A DNA stretch of 64,000 nucleotides from Panonychus citri. Its lineage: Eukaryota > Arthropoda > Arachnida > Trombidiformes > Tetranychidae. Made by a program: the position numbers and the translations under genes. A model generated the notes under the pieces. The model was not told the origin of the DNA, did not search any database, and was given only the letters and a program-made list of their open reading frames with translations. The DNA is taken from the NCBI RefSeq assembly GCF_014898815.1, contig NW_026515521.1:186001-250000 (forward strand), given 5' to 3'. Below, piece after piece: positions 24,513 through 35,694 of this stretch (its first letter is position 1; every line of letters starts with the position of its first letter).

Positions 24513-25483
24513 CCCAAAAAATAGTAATACCTAACTTCTCTTGACTTTACTTGTTTAAACTGTAGTGTTACCTTATGTAATTCAATTTTGGCTTCCTTAA
24601 TAGTTTTAATGTTTGTATTGATTTTCATAGTTGCGTAATCAGCGTAAAGCTGATCTGGGGTGATTACGCTCTGTAAGAAGTTTTTGTAGACGTCATCTAT
24701 GGTAAGAGAAACTTTTACCTTAATGGCTTTTCTTTTAGGAAGCAGATCTCCATAAGGAGTCTGTATCGGTGGAAATTTTTTAAACTTTGCAAATGTGAAC
24801 GAAGCATGTTTATAAATGCTGTTCAACATCACTAATCTATTTTCATTAGGAATGTCAGCAACGATTTTTGTGAACATGTCTGAAATGTCACCTCTCATGT
24901 ATTTAGGAATTTTGTGCTTTGGAGCACCTCTTGAAGAATCATCTGACTCATCGCCAGATGACTCGTCTGAATCATCATCATCTATTGTGGAATCAAATGG
25001 TCTCTTACTATTAACTCCCTGTTGTCCTGTTTCACTTAGTTGAGGACTGGTTATGCTCCAACCATCATCCGGATACGTAACAGTATAATCTTGATTTGGT
25101 GATTCACTGCTATTTGAAGGTTCAGTGTTGTTTTTTGGTAAGTTACACCAAGAAAATATACAATTTTGGTGTAAACTGGTACCACCTGGAGATGTGTTGG
25201 TGAATTGGTTGGTTGTGTTACTGGTAATAGTTGGTGCCGCTGACAATGTAGTTGAAGCAAGACAAGCAGTAAAGTCACAAGATGTTGTTTCAGATCGAAC
25301 CATTTGATTGTCGGAATCACGTAAAATCAAAGGAAGATTGGTGCTGGTTGATGTTGGCTCCGCTGACAATATAATTGAATCAAGACCAAGTTGGTTAATT
25401 GAATCATTGTTATGGGTGCTGTTATTGTTGGTAAGAATTGTATTCAAAAAACTGAAGTCAAAAGATGATGCTCCAGATCGCAC
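24509..25483 (-). CDS. Fold-back element ORF, unknown protein
   Basis: The minus-strand frame starts in the right arm and runs through the unique centre, giving about 324 residues. The N-terminal third is Ser/Thr/Asn-rich with two degenerate repeats around LSAEPTSTSTNLPL and LSAAPTITSN. The middle is acidic (STIDDDDSDESSGDESDDSS). The C-terminal third looks folded, with alternating hydrophobic and basic residues (PKYMRGDISDMFTKIV, KVSLTIDDVYKNFLQSV). Its ends overlap another short minus frame (24246-24512) by ATGA. I do not recognise a transposase signature. It could be a nucleoprotein-like or structural protein of the element. Confidence 0.4.
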   Translation of the reverse strand: MRSGASSFDFSFLNTILTNNNSTHNNDSINQLGLDSIILSAEPTSTSTNLPLILRDSDNQMVRSETTSCDFTACLASTTLSAAPTITSNTTNQFTNTSPGGTSLHQNCIFSWCNLPKNNTEPSNSSESPNQDYTVTYPDDGWSITSPQLSETGQQGVNSKRPFDSTIDDDDSDESSGDESDDSSRGAPKHKIPKYMRGDISDMFTKIVADIPNENRLVMLNSIYKHASFTFAKFKKFPPIQTPYGDLLPKRKAIKVKVSLTIDDVYKNFLQSVITPDQLYADYATMKINTNIKTIKEAKIELHKVTLQFKQVKSREVRYYYFLG

Positions 25484-25686
25484 CAGTTAACTGTCGGAGT
25501 TACGCAAAATCAATGGAAAATTGGTGCTAGTTGACGTTGTTTCCGCTGACAATATGTTTGAATCGAGACAGCACTGGCTGGTTAAATGGTTATCATGAAT
25601 GTTGTAATTGTTGGGGAAAACTTATCCAACTCACTTGAGTCGAAAAATGGTGCTTCAGATTGGTCAGATTGGCTGTCAGTGTCACT

Positions 25687-26043
25687 CTATATTGATGTCA
25701 GATTGAAAATGGTTGATGATGGCGATGTTGGTGGTGACAATATCAACGTATCATTATGGTTCTGATAAAGATGATTTAGGTTATCACAGAACAAAGAGAA
25801 AGGTGAGCTGGTTTCAATTTGATTGCCGATTGGTGTAGATGATGATGGTGGTGGTGTTGACAGAGACCTATTTAATTTACCATTGTTATGTGGAAACTCT
25901 AACGAACTGCTCGTAAATTTATCACCCACCGAGTCTTTATTGTTTTCAGAGAAGATATAATTCGATGCAATGTTCAAAAGCTCATCGACAATAGTATCAG
26001 AGTCAAGTTGTTGGTCACTCACTTCTTTATCCGGTTGATGCAT
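25687..26043 (-). pseudogene. Upstream part of the fold-back element gene, right arm
   Basis: The frame gives 118 residues, Ser/Pro/Asn-rich (RSLSTPPPSSSTPIGN, DTLILSPPTSPSS), and ends at a stop before the frame of 24509-25483 opens. The same sequence is present inverted at 23330-23664, with a small difference near the start. Together with 26160-26420 it probably forms the interrupted 5' half of the same gene, either spliced or decayed. I recognise no family. Confidence 0.35.
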
Positions 26044-27050
26044 GGTGGTATTTGCTGATAATTCAGTACAAGTATCAACATTATGTTCACAATCAATATG
26101 GACTGAAATTTGTTGTCCGTGAAAATTTGCACTGTCATGCTCATTGCTGTCACACGAAAGTACCGGATTATCCTTTTATTGATTCACCGAGATGTTATAA
26201 TTATAAATGATGGACCGTTGACTTTCTGAAGAAATGTCCGCAGGGTGTCCGAAAATTGCATTATAGTCACTTTGTTGGTCACCCATATTCGATTGATGAA
26301 TAGTGTTATTTGATGATGATTCTATACTGGTAGCGACATGATTTTCAACAGCGGTATAATCTGAAGTTTGTTGTTGGAAATTTTGACTTGGTGAACATTG
26401 TAAAAATATAAGTTTACGATATAATATATAATATAAGAGAAATGTTAACGATAAGATGTTGTTTACGAATACCCGGAAGAGTTATCACGTTCTTCCTTTT
26501 AAATATACAGGGCAATTCAGCTACTTTGTTGGTTTTCTTTTCACGATTTCTCAAAAACTACTACACCGATAGGGTCCATATTTCGTCCATGGAAGTTTGG
26601 GTGATAATCAATTGTCATACTTCAAGGTCAATGTCATAAAGGTTATTCGTGCAAGAACGCACTTGAAGGTCATTTGAAGAACTTTACGAAAACTAAGGAT
26701 TTTTTAAGCTTGGTCATGAAGTCAAAAATCTTCCTTCAAGTGCGTTCTTGCACGAATAACCTTTATGACCTTGACCTTGAAATATGATAATTGAGTATCG
26801 GCCAAACTCCCATAGACGAAATATGGACCCTATCGGTTAAGCAGTTTTTGCAGCATAAATTAACTTTTATAATGATGTAATTTTTATATATATTTTTATA
26901 ATTTATGTGCATTCCATAGTGCATGCATATACTCATCGTTCAAGATATTATTCATTATGACATGAGTTTCAATTAATTTGGATTTGAAAATTTAATTTCA
27001 TAACCTATTGTAACTTATCCATATGCTATAAGCTATTCACTGTTGATAAA

Positions 27051-28270
27051 CTGACAAAAGAAAGCTCTAATCAACTCATAACTAATTCTGATCAAATATG
27101 GCGAGACTATTCAAGTAATTACATCAACACAATGTGGCCACGTGTACATATCCCCAAGGTTATCTTACGTAGTAGTAGTGAAACCTCCGCTTCTGGCTCA
27201 CTCACAAGCGGAAATAGGGGAAAAAAATTTAATTGAAATTTTTTTATTAAAAAATCGACTTTTTTAGATGCAAATCAAAAATCTCGCCGTAACCATCTGT
27301 TGCTGAGCAACGTTATTAGCAATGTTTTTTGATACGTAATATTTGTTTACGTTTTTGCTTTATTGTTATACTTTATTCAAATTATAACTTTACTTGTTTC
27401 ACCTTTATTAATTGTCATATTTAAGAATTTATCGTTGATAAAGTTTAATAATATCTTAAAATGCATTTTTATATGGCTCATCTCAAACTATTAATACTTA
27501 TAGGTAAGTTTTGATGAATATTTATAGGTTTATATATACATATTAATAAACTTTATTTTTGGTGCTTTTATCTCTCTCTACCTTTGTGTTTCTCTTTCTC
27601 TGTTTGTTCGCTCTCTTTGTCTTTGTGACATTTTCTTTACTTATGAGTTATAAAAATGAACTTATGATCATCTCCTGGTAGAGGTTCATGAGTTTAATCC
27701 AACACACTTCATCCTTTCAGAACACTTCATCCTAGGAAAAACTTTTATAGACATTTTCTTTCTTCATTATTTTGCACTTATTAAGATTTTTTCGCATTCA
27801 ATTCAATGTATAGATAATTATCACAAAATAAGAGACCCAGACGTAGTGGTATTCAATACGCACCCAGCAAAGACATGAATATTTCAAGGCTGAACACTTC
27901 ATCAGCATCAAAACCAGCGACAACATCAACATCAGCATAAACATCAGCATCAACAGGATTATCTACATCATCAACAGGTTTGGTTGCAAGAGAATGTGGT
28001 CTATCGACTATAAGTTTAGTAATTTATTAATTTAATTTGTAGAAGCAATTTTTCTTTAACAAGACTCAGAATAAATACAGTCGGAGAAAATGAGTTTGAC
28101 GTTGGTTTTAAATTATTTGCGCAGAAAGAGCGATAACAACAACTTATCAATGATCAGATAATCAAGAGATTCAAATTTAACATTGATTTGATTGATAAAT
28201 TGTTGTTATCATATTGCTTGCGCGAATGATATAAAACCACCTTTAACCTAGTCTTAACCTTAGTCCTTTA
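27051..28270. other. Non-coding, decayed sequence
   Basis: AT-rich sequence with a pyrimidine run (CTCTCTCTACC, CTCTTTCTCTG) near 27570-27620 and a short CATCA-type simple repeat at 27900-27975. I see no gene. Confidence 0.5.
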
Positions 28271-28274
28271 ACCC

Positions 28275-28492
28275 AACATAGTTAACGGGTCGCTTAGCTC
28301 CAGGTGTATATTTACCAGTAATAAAATTGTACCATCTTCGCGCTGTATTTTGTAAATAGGTTGGTACTATTGTGAACATGTTATCGGCATTCCAACCATA
28401 ATTGCGACCTATCGTTTCGAAGTTCTCAAACCATTCGATAACATTGTCGTTGTTTTCACCACTAAAGTATGGGATATGAGTCGGTATTGGTG
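28275..28492 (-). pseudogene. Retrotransposon gag fragment
   Basis: On the minus strand the frame reads IPYFSGENNDNVIEWFENFE, followed by WNADNMFTIVPTYLQ and ARRWYNFITGKY. This is the conserved W-F...A-RWY core of Ty3/gypsy Gag capsid domains. It is about 70 codons long with no flanking pol, so it is a fragment. It does not belong to the element at 1-8149, whose Gag sequence differs. Sequence from 28500 to 29530 shows no gene beyond a TCATC simple repeat at 29350-29400. Confidence 0.65.
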
Positions 28493-29539
28493 TGAATAAT
28501 TAATCAGCTGTCTCATAATGTTTGATCTAATCACTTTGATTGAGATCTTTTCCAATTCATGGATTGAATTTCTTCCTATTTTCAATTCGGTTTTGCTTGA
28601 TTTTGTTTGCCAGTAAATCTGTTTATTGTAAACTTCTAGAAATTATAATGTTTAATGATTTTTTTAAGCAAAACTGGCCAATCAATGTAAAGATTTATTT
28701 AATGGAGCGTTGAATATTCATTTTCAATGTTTTCTTTTTGTAATAAGCAGTTATGTTGGTGTAAAGATGTTCGTAGTTATTATTTGATTTAATATAATAG
28801 CTTGAAACAGTCTGATGATTTGTTATCGTTGAAAGTTGGATTTATCGATTTATTTGTGTTTAATGGTTTATTCAATGTTTATGCAAATTTTAATCGTCAA
28901 ATACCCGTCAAGTAATCATTAACCGATGCATATTATTCATACGAAACTTAATTAACCGTTGTATTTATCTGTATAAATGTACTCATCTCATTCCTCATGA
29001 ATCCAAGGGGGTATATAATTCAAATATTTTAATAGTTGCAATTCAATTCATTAGATTTGTTGAGAAAACAAGAATTTTGTTCGATTGTTATAAAACTGTG
29101 AGGTAGAGTTGAATCTTTTTGTTGTCTCCAACTGATGTTAGTAGTACACATAACCACTTTTTTCAAATACACTTTTTTAATTGTTGACCTTTTCACAAAT
29201 GATGAATTAACTATAATTGCCGCATCCGGTTCTCGACGGACCAAATGTTGAAACATAACCTTCAAATAACCTTTAAACTTCTCTATTATTTTATTTTATT
29301 CATATTGTTGTTGTTGGGATGAGATCCCCACTCTAACTAGTTACATTTTTAGTCATCATCATCATCTTTATCTTCATCCTCTTCATCATCTCCATCTTCA
29401 TCCCAAATTAGCATCCTCATCCTAGTAATCCTATAGTAATTTGTGTTGTGTTGGGTTGCAACCATTTGGTTTCCAACAACCATCAATTTTATTTAATTAA
29501 TAATAAATTATATCTTAGGACATTATACCTCAAAGACAT

Positions 29540-30099
29540 CTTGTGCGGTATGATAAATATGCTTTCTGGCCCGCTGACGTTACATACAGATATGTAGATT
29601 ATCCTGAACCTGGACAAATCATGGAAGGAAACTATGCAAAAGCAGCGATAAATACATCGGATGATGTAGATATGAGCCAGGAAGAGTTTTATAAGCTTCC
29701 GACAAAAAGTTGAAAAACTGTTGATCAGGAGAAATTTTTATCATATGCTAAGGCAAGAGCATTTAATACGGATTTCATCAAAGAAAATCCGTACATTCTA
29801 AAATTTCGTCTTTTGTGACCAATTTAAAACAAGCGGTCGAGGAATGCATACATGTTCGAGGTAACCCAGATGCTGCAAACTTTACAAAAGTATCTGTAAA
29901 AGAAGAAGAGAGGAAGATGAGTTTCGATCATACAATTGCCCCATACCAAAAAAAGATCAATGGACAATATTTTATATTTTGAATAAAGAATACAAATTCA
30001 CTGATCCAATTGCTAAGAAAATGGTGGATTTTTTCAACTATGGAGTGACTGAGGCTCATCCCATTACCAATCTAGCTTTAATTGGTCCAAATTCGTAAT
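29540..30099 (+). pseudogene. Decayed gene of an unrecognised family, plus-strand copy
   Basis: The frame reads KYAFWPADVTYRYVDYPEPG and later FIKENPYILKF, interrupted by a stop near 29713 and frame changes near 29810. A C-x-x-F-x-TSGRG stretch follows. The same order (FWP, RY-x-x-YP, DD, ENPY, then a Cys-rich finger) is seen in the minus-strand copy at 35327-35694, so the two are homologues. Function is unknown. Confidence 0.5.
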
Positions 30100-31089
30100 A
30101 ATGCATATTCATAATTAATCTGTATTTCTTTCTAATCTCTATAATCTCTCTCATATAAATCAAATTCAATCTTTTATAATCATTCTTAAATTTTATTCAA
30201 TGAACTTTTCTAACAGTTTTTATTTGAATAATTTTCCCCATTTAAGTATCCCTAGCTACAGAAATTTTTCCTTAAAAGTCGGGTCTTTGGCTAAGGGATT
30301 TCAGAGAGGGCTAATTGCATCTGATACCTGATATTGTATGTGAGGATGTAAGTTTGATGAAAGTGTTTGTGTGGAAGATTATGAAAGTGTTGGTGTGAAA
30401 GGGGTGCAATTCGTCTTCTTTGACCTTAGTCAGAGACCCGACAATTTTTACCCTACGATGGTTCACCTCCGCATGGTGTACGGGGGTAACAATGATGTAA
30501 ATCATTGGCTAACGAGACTTTAATTTCTACAATGACCTAACAAAAATGATTGTTTTGCTAAGATCAACAACTTGATATGAAGAACTGCACATAGTCAATT
30601 TTAATTTTATCATTTGATAATTTACTTTAAAGCCTTTGAAAACGGAACAAACAATGGCAACATACTAAAGAGCTAATCAGCTATTTTTACCGATGTTTTT
30701 TTCTATTTTCTCAGCAACTATTAGGAATATAGACATAAGACTTGAGTTATATGAGTTTGAGCGATATTCAATTGCCTTATTGAAAGATCAAGGTCATCCA
30801 AGTTCATTTCGTTTTTCAAGCTTCTTAGCCTATCTGAAGGTGTTTGAAGGAATTTCGACCTTGAAAAAAGTTCACATTTTCATTTTCAAGTCTTTTGCTT
30901 CAATAACTTCTGCGATATTCAAGTTTTTGTTAAATTTATCAATTCATTTCATTTCATTCAATTTCTTTCTAACTTTTCGTTGAGTTCAACCATTTTTGCT
31001 ATTTACAACAGCAAATTTCAGCGATTTTTATTCATAAAAATGTCGAATAAGCCCAATTTTTTGATAAAGAGCTAAAAATTGTTGAAGTT

Positions 31090-31490
31090 TATCTAACAAC
31101 CAACAAATCTCCCTCGCGTGCTTTGACTGCCTTGAGGAATCTTTGGAATAATCGATTCCTCAAAATCAATCCAACATTTATAGCGTTTTTAGAAAGTATG
31201 GGTCGGTAGACTATCAAAGAAAAAGAGAAAAGGTTGTTAGAGCGCCGGAAAAATTGATGAGGTCAATTGAAAGCCCAGGAAGCTTCAAGGTCGAATCGGT
31301 CATTGAGTTCTGTCAGAATAGCTAGTGCGTTAGAGATTTTACAATCAACAGCATGGAGGGTATTGCGAAAAGATCTCAAAATGAAACCCTATCATTTGAA
31401 GCTCATTCAATAATTCAATGAAAATGATTTTGATAGCAGGGTAGAGTTTTGTGATTCAATTCTTAGCAGAATGGAGCATGATATTATTAT
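31090..31490 (+). pseudogene. Tc1/IS630-like transposase N-terminal fragment
   Basis: One frame reads STAWRVLRKDLKMKPYHLKL, then a stop, then DSRVEFCDSILSRMEHD. This matches the helix-turn-helix to catalytic-domain linker of Tc3/IS630-type transposases (V-x-R-x-L-x-L-x-P-Y ... R-x-x-F-C). The catalytic DDE region is not recovered downstream. It is decayed. Confidence 0.6.
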
Positions 31491-31504
31491 TATATTTATT
31501 AGGA

Positions 31505-31660
31505 GCTATGTTTTTCTACCGTTTCCGACAACGCTTTGTCGGTATATTTTTCATTGATCGTCTTACGTGACGAGGAAGGTACTAATATCTAGGAGTTTTA
31601 CCATTTTTGGTCATTTTGTTTTTACCAAAAGATGACGTTTCAACGTCATTGTCCACATTT
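31505..31660. other. Cluster of short perfect hairpins
   Basis: CCGACAACGCTTTGTCGG (7-bp stem), CGTCTTACGTGACG (imperfect) and ATGACGTTTCAACGTCAT (8-bp arms around TT) follow one another within about 130 bp. They lie inside the 4.7-kb element and have no coding role that I can see. Confidence 0.4.
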
Positions 31661-32416
31661 CTGTCTTACAATGGCTTAAAAGATCAGGGGCAGCTCGAGG
31701 TTTCTGTATAATTTTGTGGCTCTATTAGTTGTTATGTCGATATTATGATGGAATTCTGGTGACCATGTGATTTCAATTTCAGGGGAATCGTGTGCAGCTG
31801 TTGATCGCTCAGCTTTTTGAGATCCATTTCCATTACCATTACTTCCATCATCATTATTTCCATTGTCATTACCTCCATTATCACCATTGTCTTCATGAGT
31901 ATCACGTCCATGATTACCATTACCTCTATTATTACCATTCCACCATCATTATCATTATCATTACCATCAGCAGCATCTAGCCATGATTCAATAATAAAAA
32001 ACAAAAATCACTTTTGTCCTAAGTGAGATTTGAACGCGGGTTAGCTTGGTGAGCAAGTGCTACAACCACTGGACTAACAATTTTAGATCTAAAAAGTGAA
32101 AATTGGAATGACTATCCTGTTGTTTTGAGAAAAAAATGACGGTGGGTTTTTCTATATACAGGCTATTCTAGATTCTTACCTACAGGGCTATTCAACTTCA
32201 TTTTACGCAGATTTTTAGTTACAAGTCAAGATCCAATGAGTTTAAAACGATCAAACCTCGTATAGATGCATATCGAGACTTAAGCATTTCGTATAAAAAG
32301 TTTCAAGGTCATTTAGGTCATTTCATGATAAACCTATCTAGAGGTCATTTGAAGGTTTTGTGAGAAGAATTACAAAAAATTGGTCCAAGTTTGAATTAAT
32401 AATTCAATATTAATTG

Positions 32417-32977
32417 ATGAAATTTGCGTCCTGTTCTTTTTTATTGATATTATTGATAATAGTTTACGGTGCCAATGATGTTGATAGCAATCCAGGTGAA
32501 TCTGTACAGGTCGAAACATCAACAGCAAATCATCATATTCCGAATAAGGCTATGGCTAGTAAACAGGTTGATTGGCATGAATCGGATGGTAGTTTTGATT
32601 TACACACTAAACCGGGAATAGTACCGTCTCCAGATGATGGACAATTGGTTAATGAGAACATCGATAATGGTGGAAATACTGATGGTAATGGTGATGGTAA
32701 TGGTGATGGTAATGGTGATGGTAATGGTGATGGTAATGGTGATGGTAATGGTGATGGTAATGGTGATGGTAATGGTGATGGTAATGGTGATGGTAATGGT
32801 GATGGTAATGGTGATGGTAATGGTGATGGTAATGGTAATCGAGGTGGTGATAAAACGAACGATGGTTTCGAAAGTTGCGCGACTTCCACATTAAGTAGTA
32901 ATAGTACCAGACGAAAACGTGTAACAAGTCTCAAAAAGATAGAAGAGAGGAGCCTCGAGAAATTCCCAAAGCAATAA
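32417..32977 (+). CDS. Secreted protein with Gly-Asn-Gly-Asp repeats
   Basis: From the ATG at 32417 the frame gives 186 residues. The N-terminus (MKFASCSFLLILLIIVYGA) is a clear signal peptide, so the product should be secreted. Residues of about 90-140 are about 13 copies of NGDG, encoded by a 12-bp repeat. After it comes SNSTRRKRVTSLKK, with an N-glycosylation site and a dibasic RRKR that could be a furin site. No family is recognised. It lies inside the element with long inverted repeats, so it may be cargo. A secreted, glycine-rich, acidic-repeat protein would suit a silk, salivary or cuticular role, but that is a guess. Confidence 0.5.
   Translation: MKFASCSFLLILLIIVYGANDVDSNPGESVQVETSTANHHIPNKAMASKQVDWHESDGSFDLHTKPGIVPSPDDGQLVNENIDNGGNTDGNGDGNGDGNGDGNGDGNGDGNGDGNGDGNGDGNGDGNGDGNGDGNGDGNGNRGGDKTNDGFESCATSTLSSNSTRRKRVTSLKKIEERSLEKFPKQ
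32684..32838. repeat. 12-bp minisatellite (GGTAATGGTGAT)
   Basis: About 13 near-perfect copies lie in frame inside the secreted protein gene. Being a multiple of three, length changes keep the frame. Confidence 0.9.
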
Positions 32978-32979
32978 TG

Positions 32980-34579
32980 CGATACAATAGTGTCTTAGAT
33001 GCAACTGCAGAAGTAAAAATGGTAAAGTTTTCGGCGGAGGGATTATGGCTAATTGATCGCCGAAGTCGAAGGCATTCACCGAAACAGATTTTGATAGGAA
33101 AATGCTGTTGGAGTTTCGCCGGGGAAGGTTAGGTTAGGTATAAAAAACTTGGCTATAATCTAGAATAGCCTCACCCTCCGAACTTCTCCAAAATTTTTCT
33201 ATGTATAGGTCTCTATGTGACTGTCATACATGTGCATGGATTTTGTTCGGAAACCTTTAGTTCAGAAGATACAGCTAGCCAAAAGTCGACTTTTGCATAG
33301 ATGCTTATGGAGTAATAGGAAGTTTCATACAATCATACAGAATAACGCTAGAGAAACTATTTTTAGAGCAAACATATGTGGGACTAACAGCACTATACAG
33401 ACGAAATTATGAACCTCTGGTTATATTGGATCAGTATGTCTGGCTTCAAAATTGGATTTTCAATGAAATCATATGTAACCAATGAACCATACGTCGGATT
33501 CTTATAATATTTAGTCAAGATGATTGTCAAGATCGAATATAGTAGTCAAGGTCATTTCAAGTTTATAGGAATAGTTTCATCTTTTGGCTGTTTTGGCTCA
33601 ATTCTAATCGAAAATTTAACCTCCTTATGCAAAACTTTTGTCCGCTAATTACATGTACGAATTAATGTTAGCTTTGAAATTATCTATTAAGTTCATGGTG
33701 AAGTAGAACTGAATTACCTCTAGACAAGATAAAAATAAAACAAAAACAAGCAAGAGAATATAGAAAAGAAAAAGAGTAGATCAAAAATTATTCCGTAAAA
33801 GAGGGTCTGTGAATATAACCAGGTTGTCTGTTTGCGTAATATATTCTTTTGGGTTAATCTTTTCTACACCGCCCTATCCATATCTTCTTCAAACTTTTTC
33901 TGTAGATAGTACTCATTGAGTACTACTCAAGTGTGAAAAATTTTTTCACGGAAACTTATGTAGGTGGAGTTATACTCAATTAGCAAAAAAGAATTTACAA
34001 TGAAAATACTTACATTCTGGGCTGGAGGATAAAACATGAATTCCATTCTGATGATGATTGCAATATGATCTTTCCTTATTTGTATCTTCTTATTATAGTT
34101 ATTTGGATGACAGTATGTGATAAGAATACAATTAGAATTAATGAAAGAAAATTTTTTGCCTCAGAGAATTGACTAAGATTATCTTCTTAGATTGATGTGA
34201 AAATGATTAAATTTCAATTTATTACTTTCACTTTAAGTTGACCTCGATTGTAAGTGTTTTATTGAAAAAAATCAAATATATCCTGAAGGAAAACATAAAA
34301 TTTAAAAAACTAACAAATTTGCTAATGAATTCGTTCAAAGAAGGAAAATTGTCTTTCTTAAGGAGATTAACTAAGATGATCATCTTAGATAAAAATGAAA
34401 AAATCTCAATTTGTTACTTTCGCACTAATCTGATCTCATAAATGTTTCATTGAATCAAATTAATTTGTCCGCAAAGAAAATATGAACATTGGAAAAACAA
34501 ATTTATTAATCAATTAGAATTTCGATTAGACGAATTGATTCATATTAAATTAAGAAATTTTGATATATAATGTTGATAT
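32980..34579. other. Interior of the 4.7-kb element, no gene seen
   Basis: No supported coding region. A diverged direct repeat of about 140 bp (around 34140-34280 and 34333-34470, each with GA-rich sequence, ACTAAGAT.ATC.TCTTAGAT and a T-rich tail) is visible. Confidence 0.45.
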
Positions 34580-35326
34580 TGTTTCTTTCGTTTTCAAAGG
34601 CTTTAAAGTAAATTATCAAATGATAAAATTAAAATTGACTATGTGCAGTTCATCATATCAAGTTGTTGATCTTAGCAAAACAATCATTTTTTGTTAGGTC
34701 ATTGTAGAAATTAAAGTCTCGTTAGCCAATGATTTACATCATTGTTACCCCCGTACACCATGCGGAGGTGAACCATCGTAGGGTAAAAATTGTCGGGTCT
34801 CTGACTAAGGTCAAAGAAGACGAATTGCACCCCTTTCACACCAACACTTTCATAATCTTCCACACAAACACTTTCATCAAACTTACATCCTCACATACAA
34901 TATCAGGTATCAGATGCAATTAGCCCTCTCTGAAATCCCTTAGCCAAAGACCCGACTTTGTTTGCAAAGTCATTGTAGCTGAGGGATAGATAATAAATGA
35001 AATTTTTTAATATCTTTCGAGAATAGCTTAAAAGTGAAATAAATTTCAGGAATACAAATAATAATACAAATTCGAATTACATAAAAACTGCTATAAAGAA
35101 ACAAATTATCATTGCAAGTTCAAAAATTTTATAGTTAAATTTTTTCGCATTATAAGCAATTCAAAACTTTAATACATCAACGATTAGGATCGATTAAATC
35201 TGTTCCTCCTTGATTGAATTGGTTGACAATTGATAAAGGATTTTGTCATCTAATGAATATTTTTATCAAAAATAACAATAGGTGCCCATGGATCAAGTTC
35301 TGGTTTCTTGTTCGCTTCGTTGGATT

Positions 35327-35694
35327 TTAATTTTCTTTCTCTATCCGTTTGTGGCAAATACTCCTAAAGCGCTTAGCTGCATACGTATTTCCTTGAACAT
35401 GAATTTTGATTCCAGAGCCACTAGTGAAAATCTGCTTGCAGTATTTACACTCAAGTACATATGGATTCTTTTCAATATAATCTTGACTTAATCCTTGAGT
35501 TTTACGATAAGTTACTCTCTCCGATACAGGAAGTGAAAGCCAGTCAATTTCAGGGAGATCATCATAATCGTTCACTGTCATGTCATTGTAACATTCGATT
35601 GGGAGAGGTCCTTCACCAAAATCGAATGGACGTTACGGTCTTGGTCAGGATAACTTCTGTATCTTCCTACGGGTGTAGTTGGCCAAAACGCCAT
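35327..35694 (-). pseudogene. Unrecognised family with C-x2-C zinc-finger-like motif, minus-strand copy
   Basis: An ATG at 35694 opens a frame, MAFWPTTPVGRYRSYP, that ends after about 38 codons. The rest continues in another frame (from 35581) with DDLPEIDWLSLPVSERVTYR, ENPYVLECKYCKQIF and IHVQGN. CKYC followed by IHVQ and ICHK suggests one C2H2-like finger. It is homologous to 29540-30099. The frame change may mark decay or an unseen intron. Confidence 0.45.

Larger units (their letters stand above)
22297..26890. mobile_element. Fold-back (palindromic) element with arms of about 1.6-1.8 kb
   Basis: The left arm (22297-24072) is repeated as its reverse complement in the right arm (25277-26890), around a unique centre of about 1.2 kb. 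Matching landmarks are CTTCCGGGTATTCG (about 22867) against CGAATACCCGGAAG (about 26465), and CGATCTGAAACAACATCTTG (24050) against its complement at 25280. The outer end of each arm is itself a hairpin: 22374-22530 is repeated inverted at 22671-22790. I do not recognise the superfamily. A minus-strand gene runs from the right arm into the centre. Confidence 0.8.
21875..27050. repeat. Direct repeats of mariner 3' end flanking the palindromic element
   Basis: About 100 bp at 21870-21980 (containing ATTTCATAACCTATTGTAAC and ATGCTATAAGCTATT) recurs in the same orientation at 26940-27050. The two copies enclose the large fold-back structure. Either the fold-back element inserted into a mariner pair, or the flank was duplicated during insertion. 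Confidence 0.6.
30247..34988. mobile_element. 4.7-kb element with terminal inverted repeats of about 400 bp
   Basis: The left end, from TATCCCTAGCTACA at 30247 to about 30648, is repeated inverted at about 34580-34988, where the complementary end reads TATCCCTCAGCTACA. The arms are nearly identical from GTCGGGTCTTTGG inward to CCTTTGAAAACG. The interior holds a decayed Tc1-like fragment and a secreted repeat protein gene. No transposase that could move these ends is seen inside, so it looks non-autonomous. The target duplication is not clear. Confidence 0.75.

Noticed and set aside
23753..25490. Frames reading KGR-VLVDVGSADN-IESR in both arms of the palindrome
   Set aside because: They are antisense shadows of the Ser/Thr repeat region of the element gene.
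30311..30505. 64-codon frame present in both terminal repeats of the 4.7-kb element (also 34729-34923)
   Set aside because: The two copies are conserved because they are the inverted termini. Nothing about the peptide suggests coding.
32025..32090. tRNA-like sequence on the minus strand (GTTAGTCCAGTGGTTGTAGC ... GCGTTCAAATCTC)
   Set aside because: D-arm and T-loop words are present, but the acceptor stem, T stem and a 7-base anticodon loop do not pair. At most it is a tRNA-derived remnant.
32634..32934. Long open frames of Met-Val, Ser-Pro or His-His-Tyr repeats over the 12-bp minisatellite
   Set aside because: Every frame of a 12-bp repeat without stops is open. Only the frame with a signal peptide and non-repeat flanks is credible.
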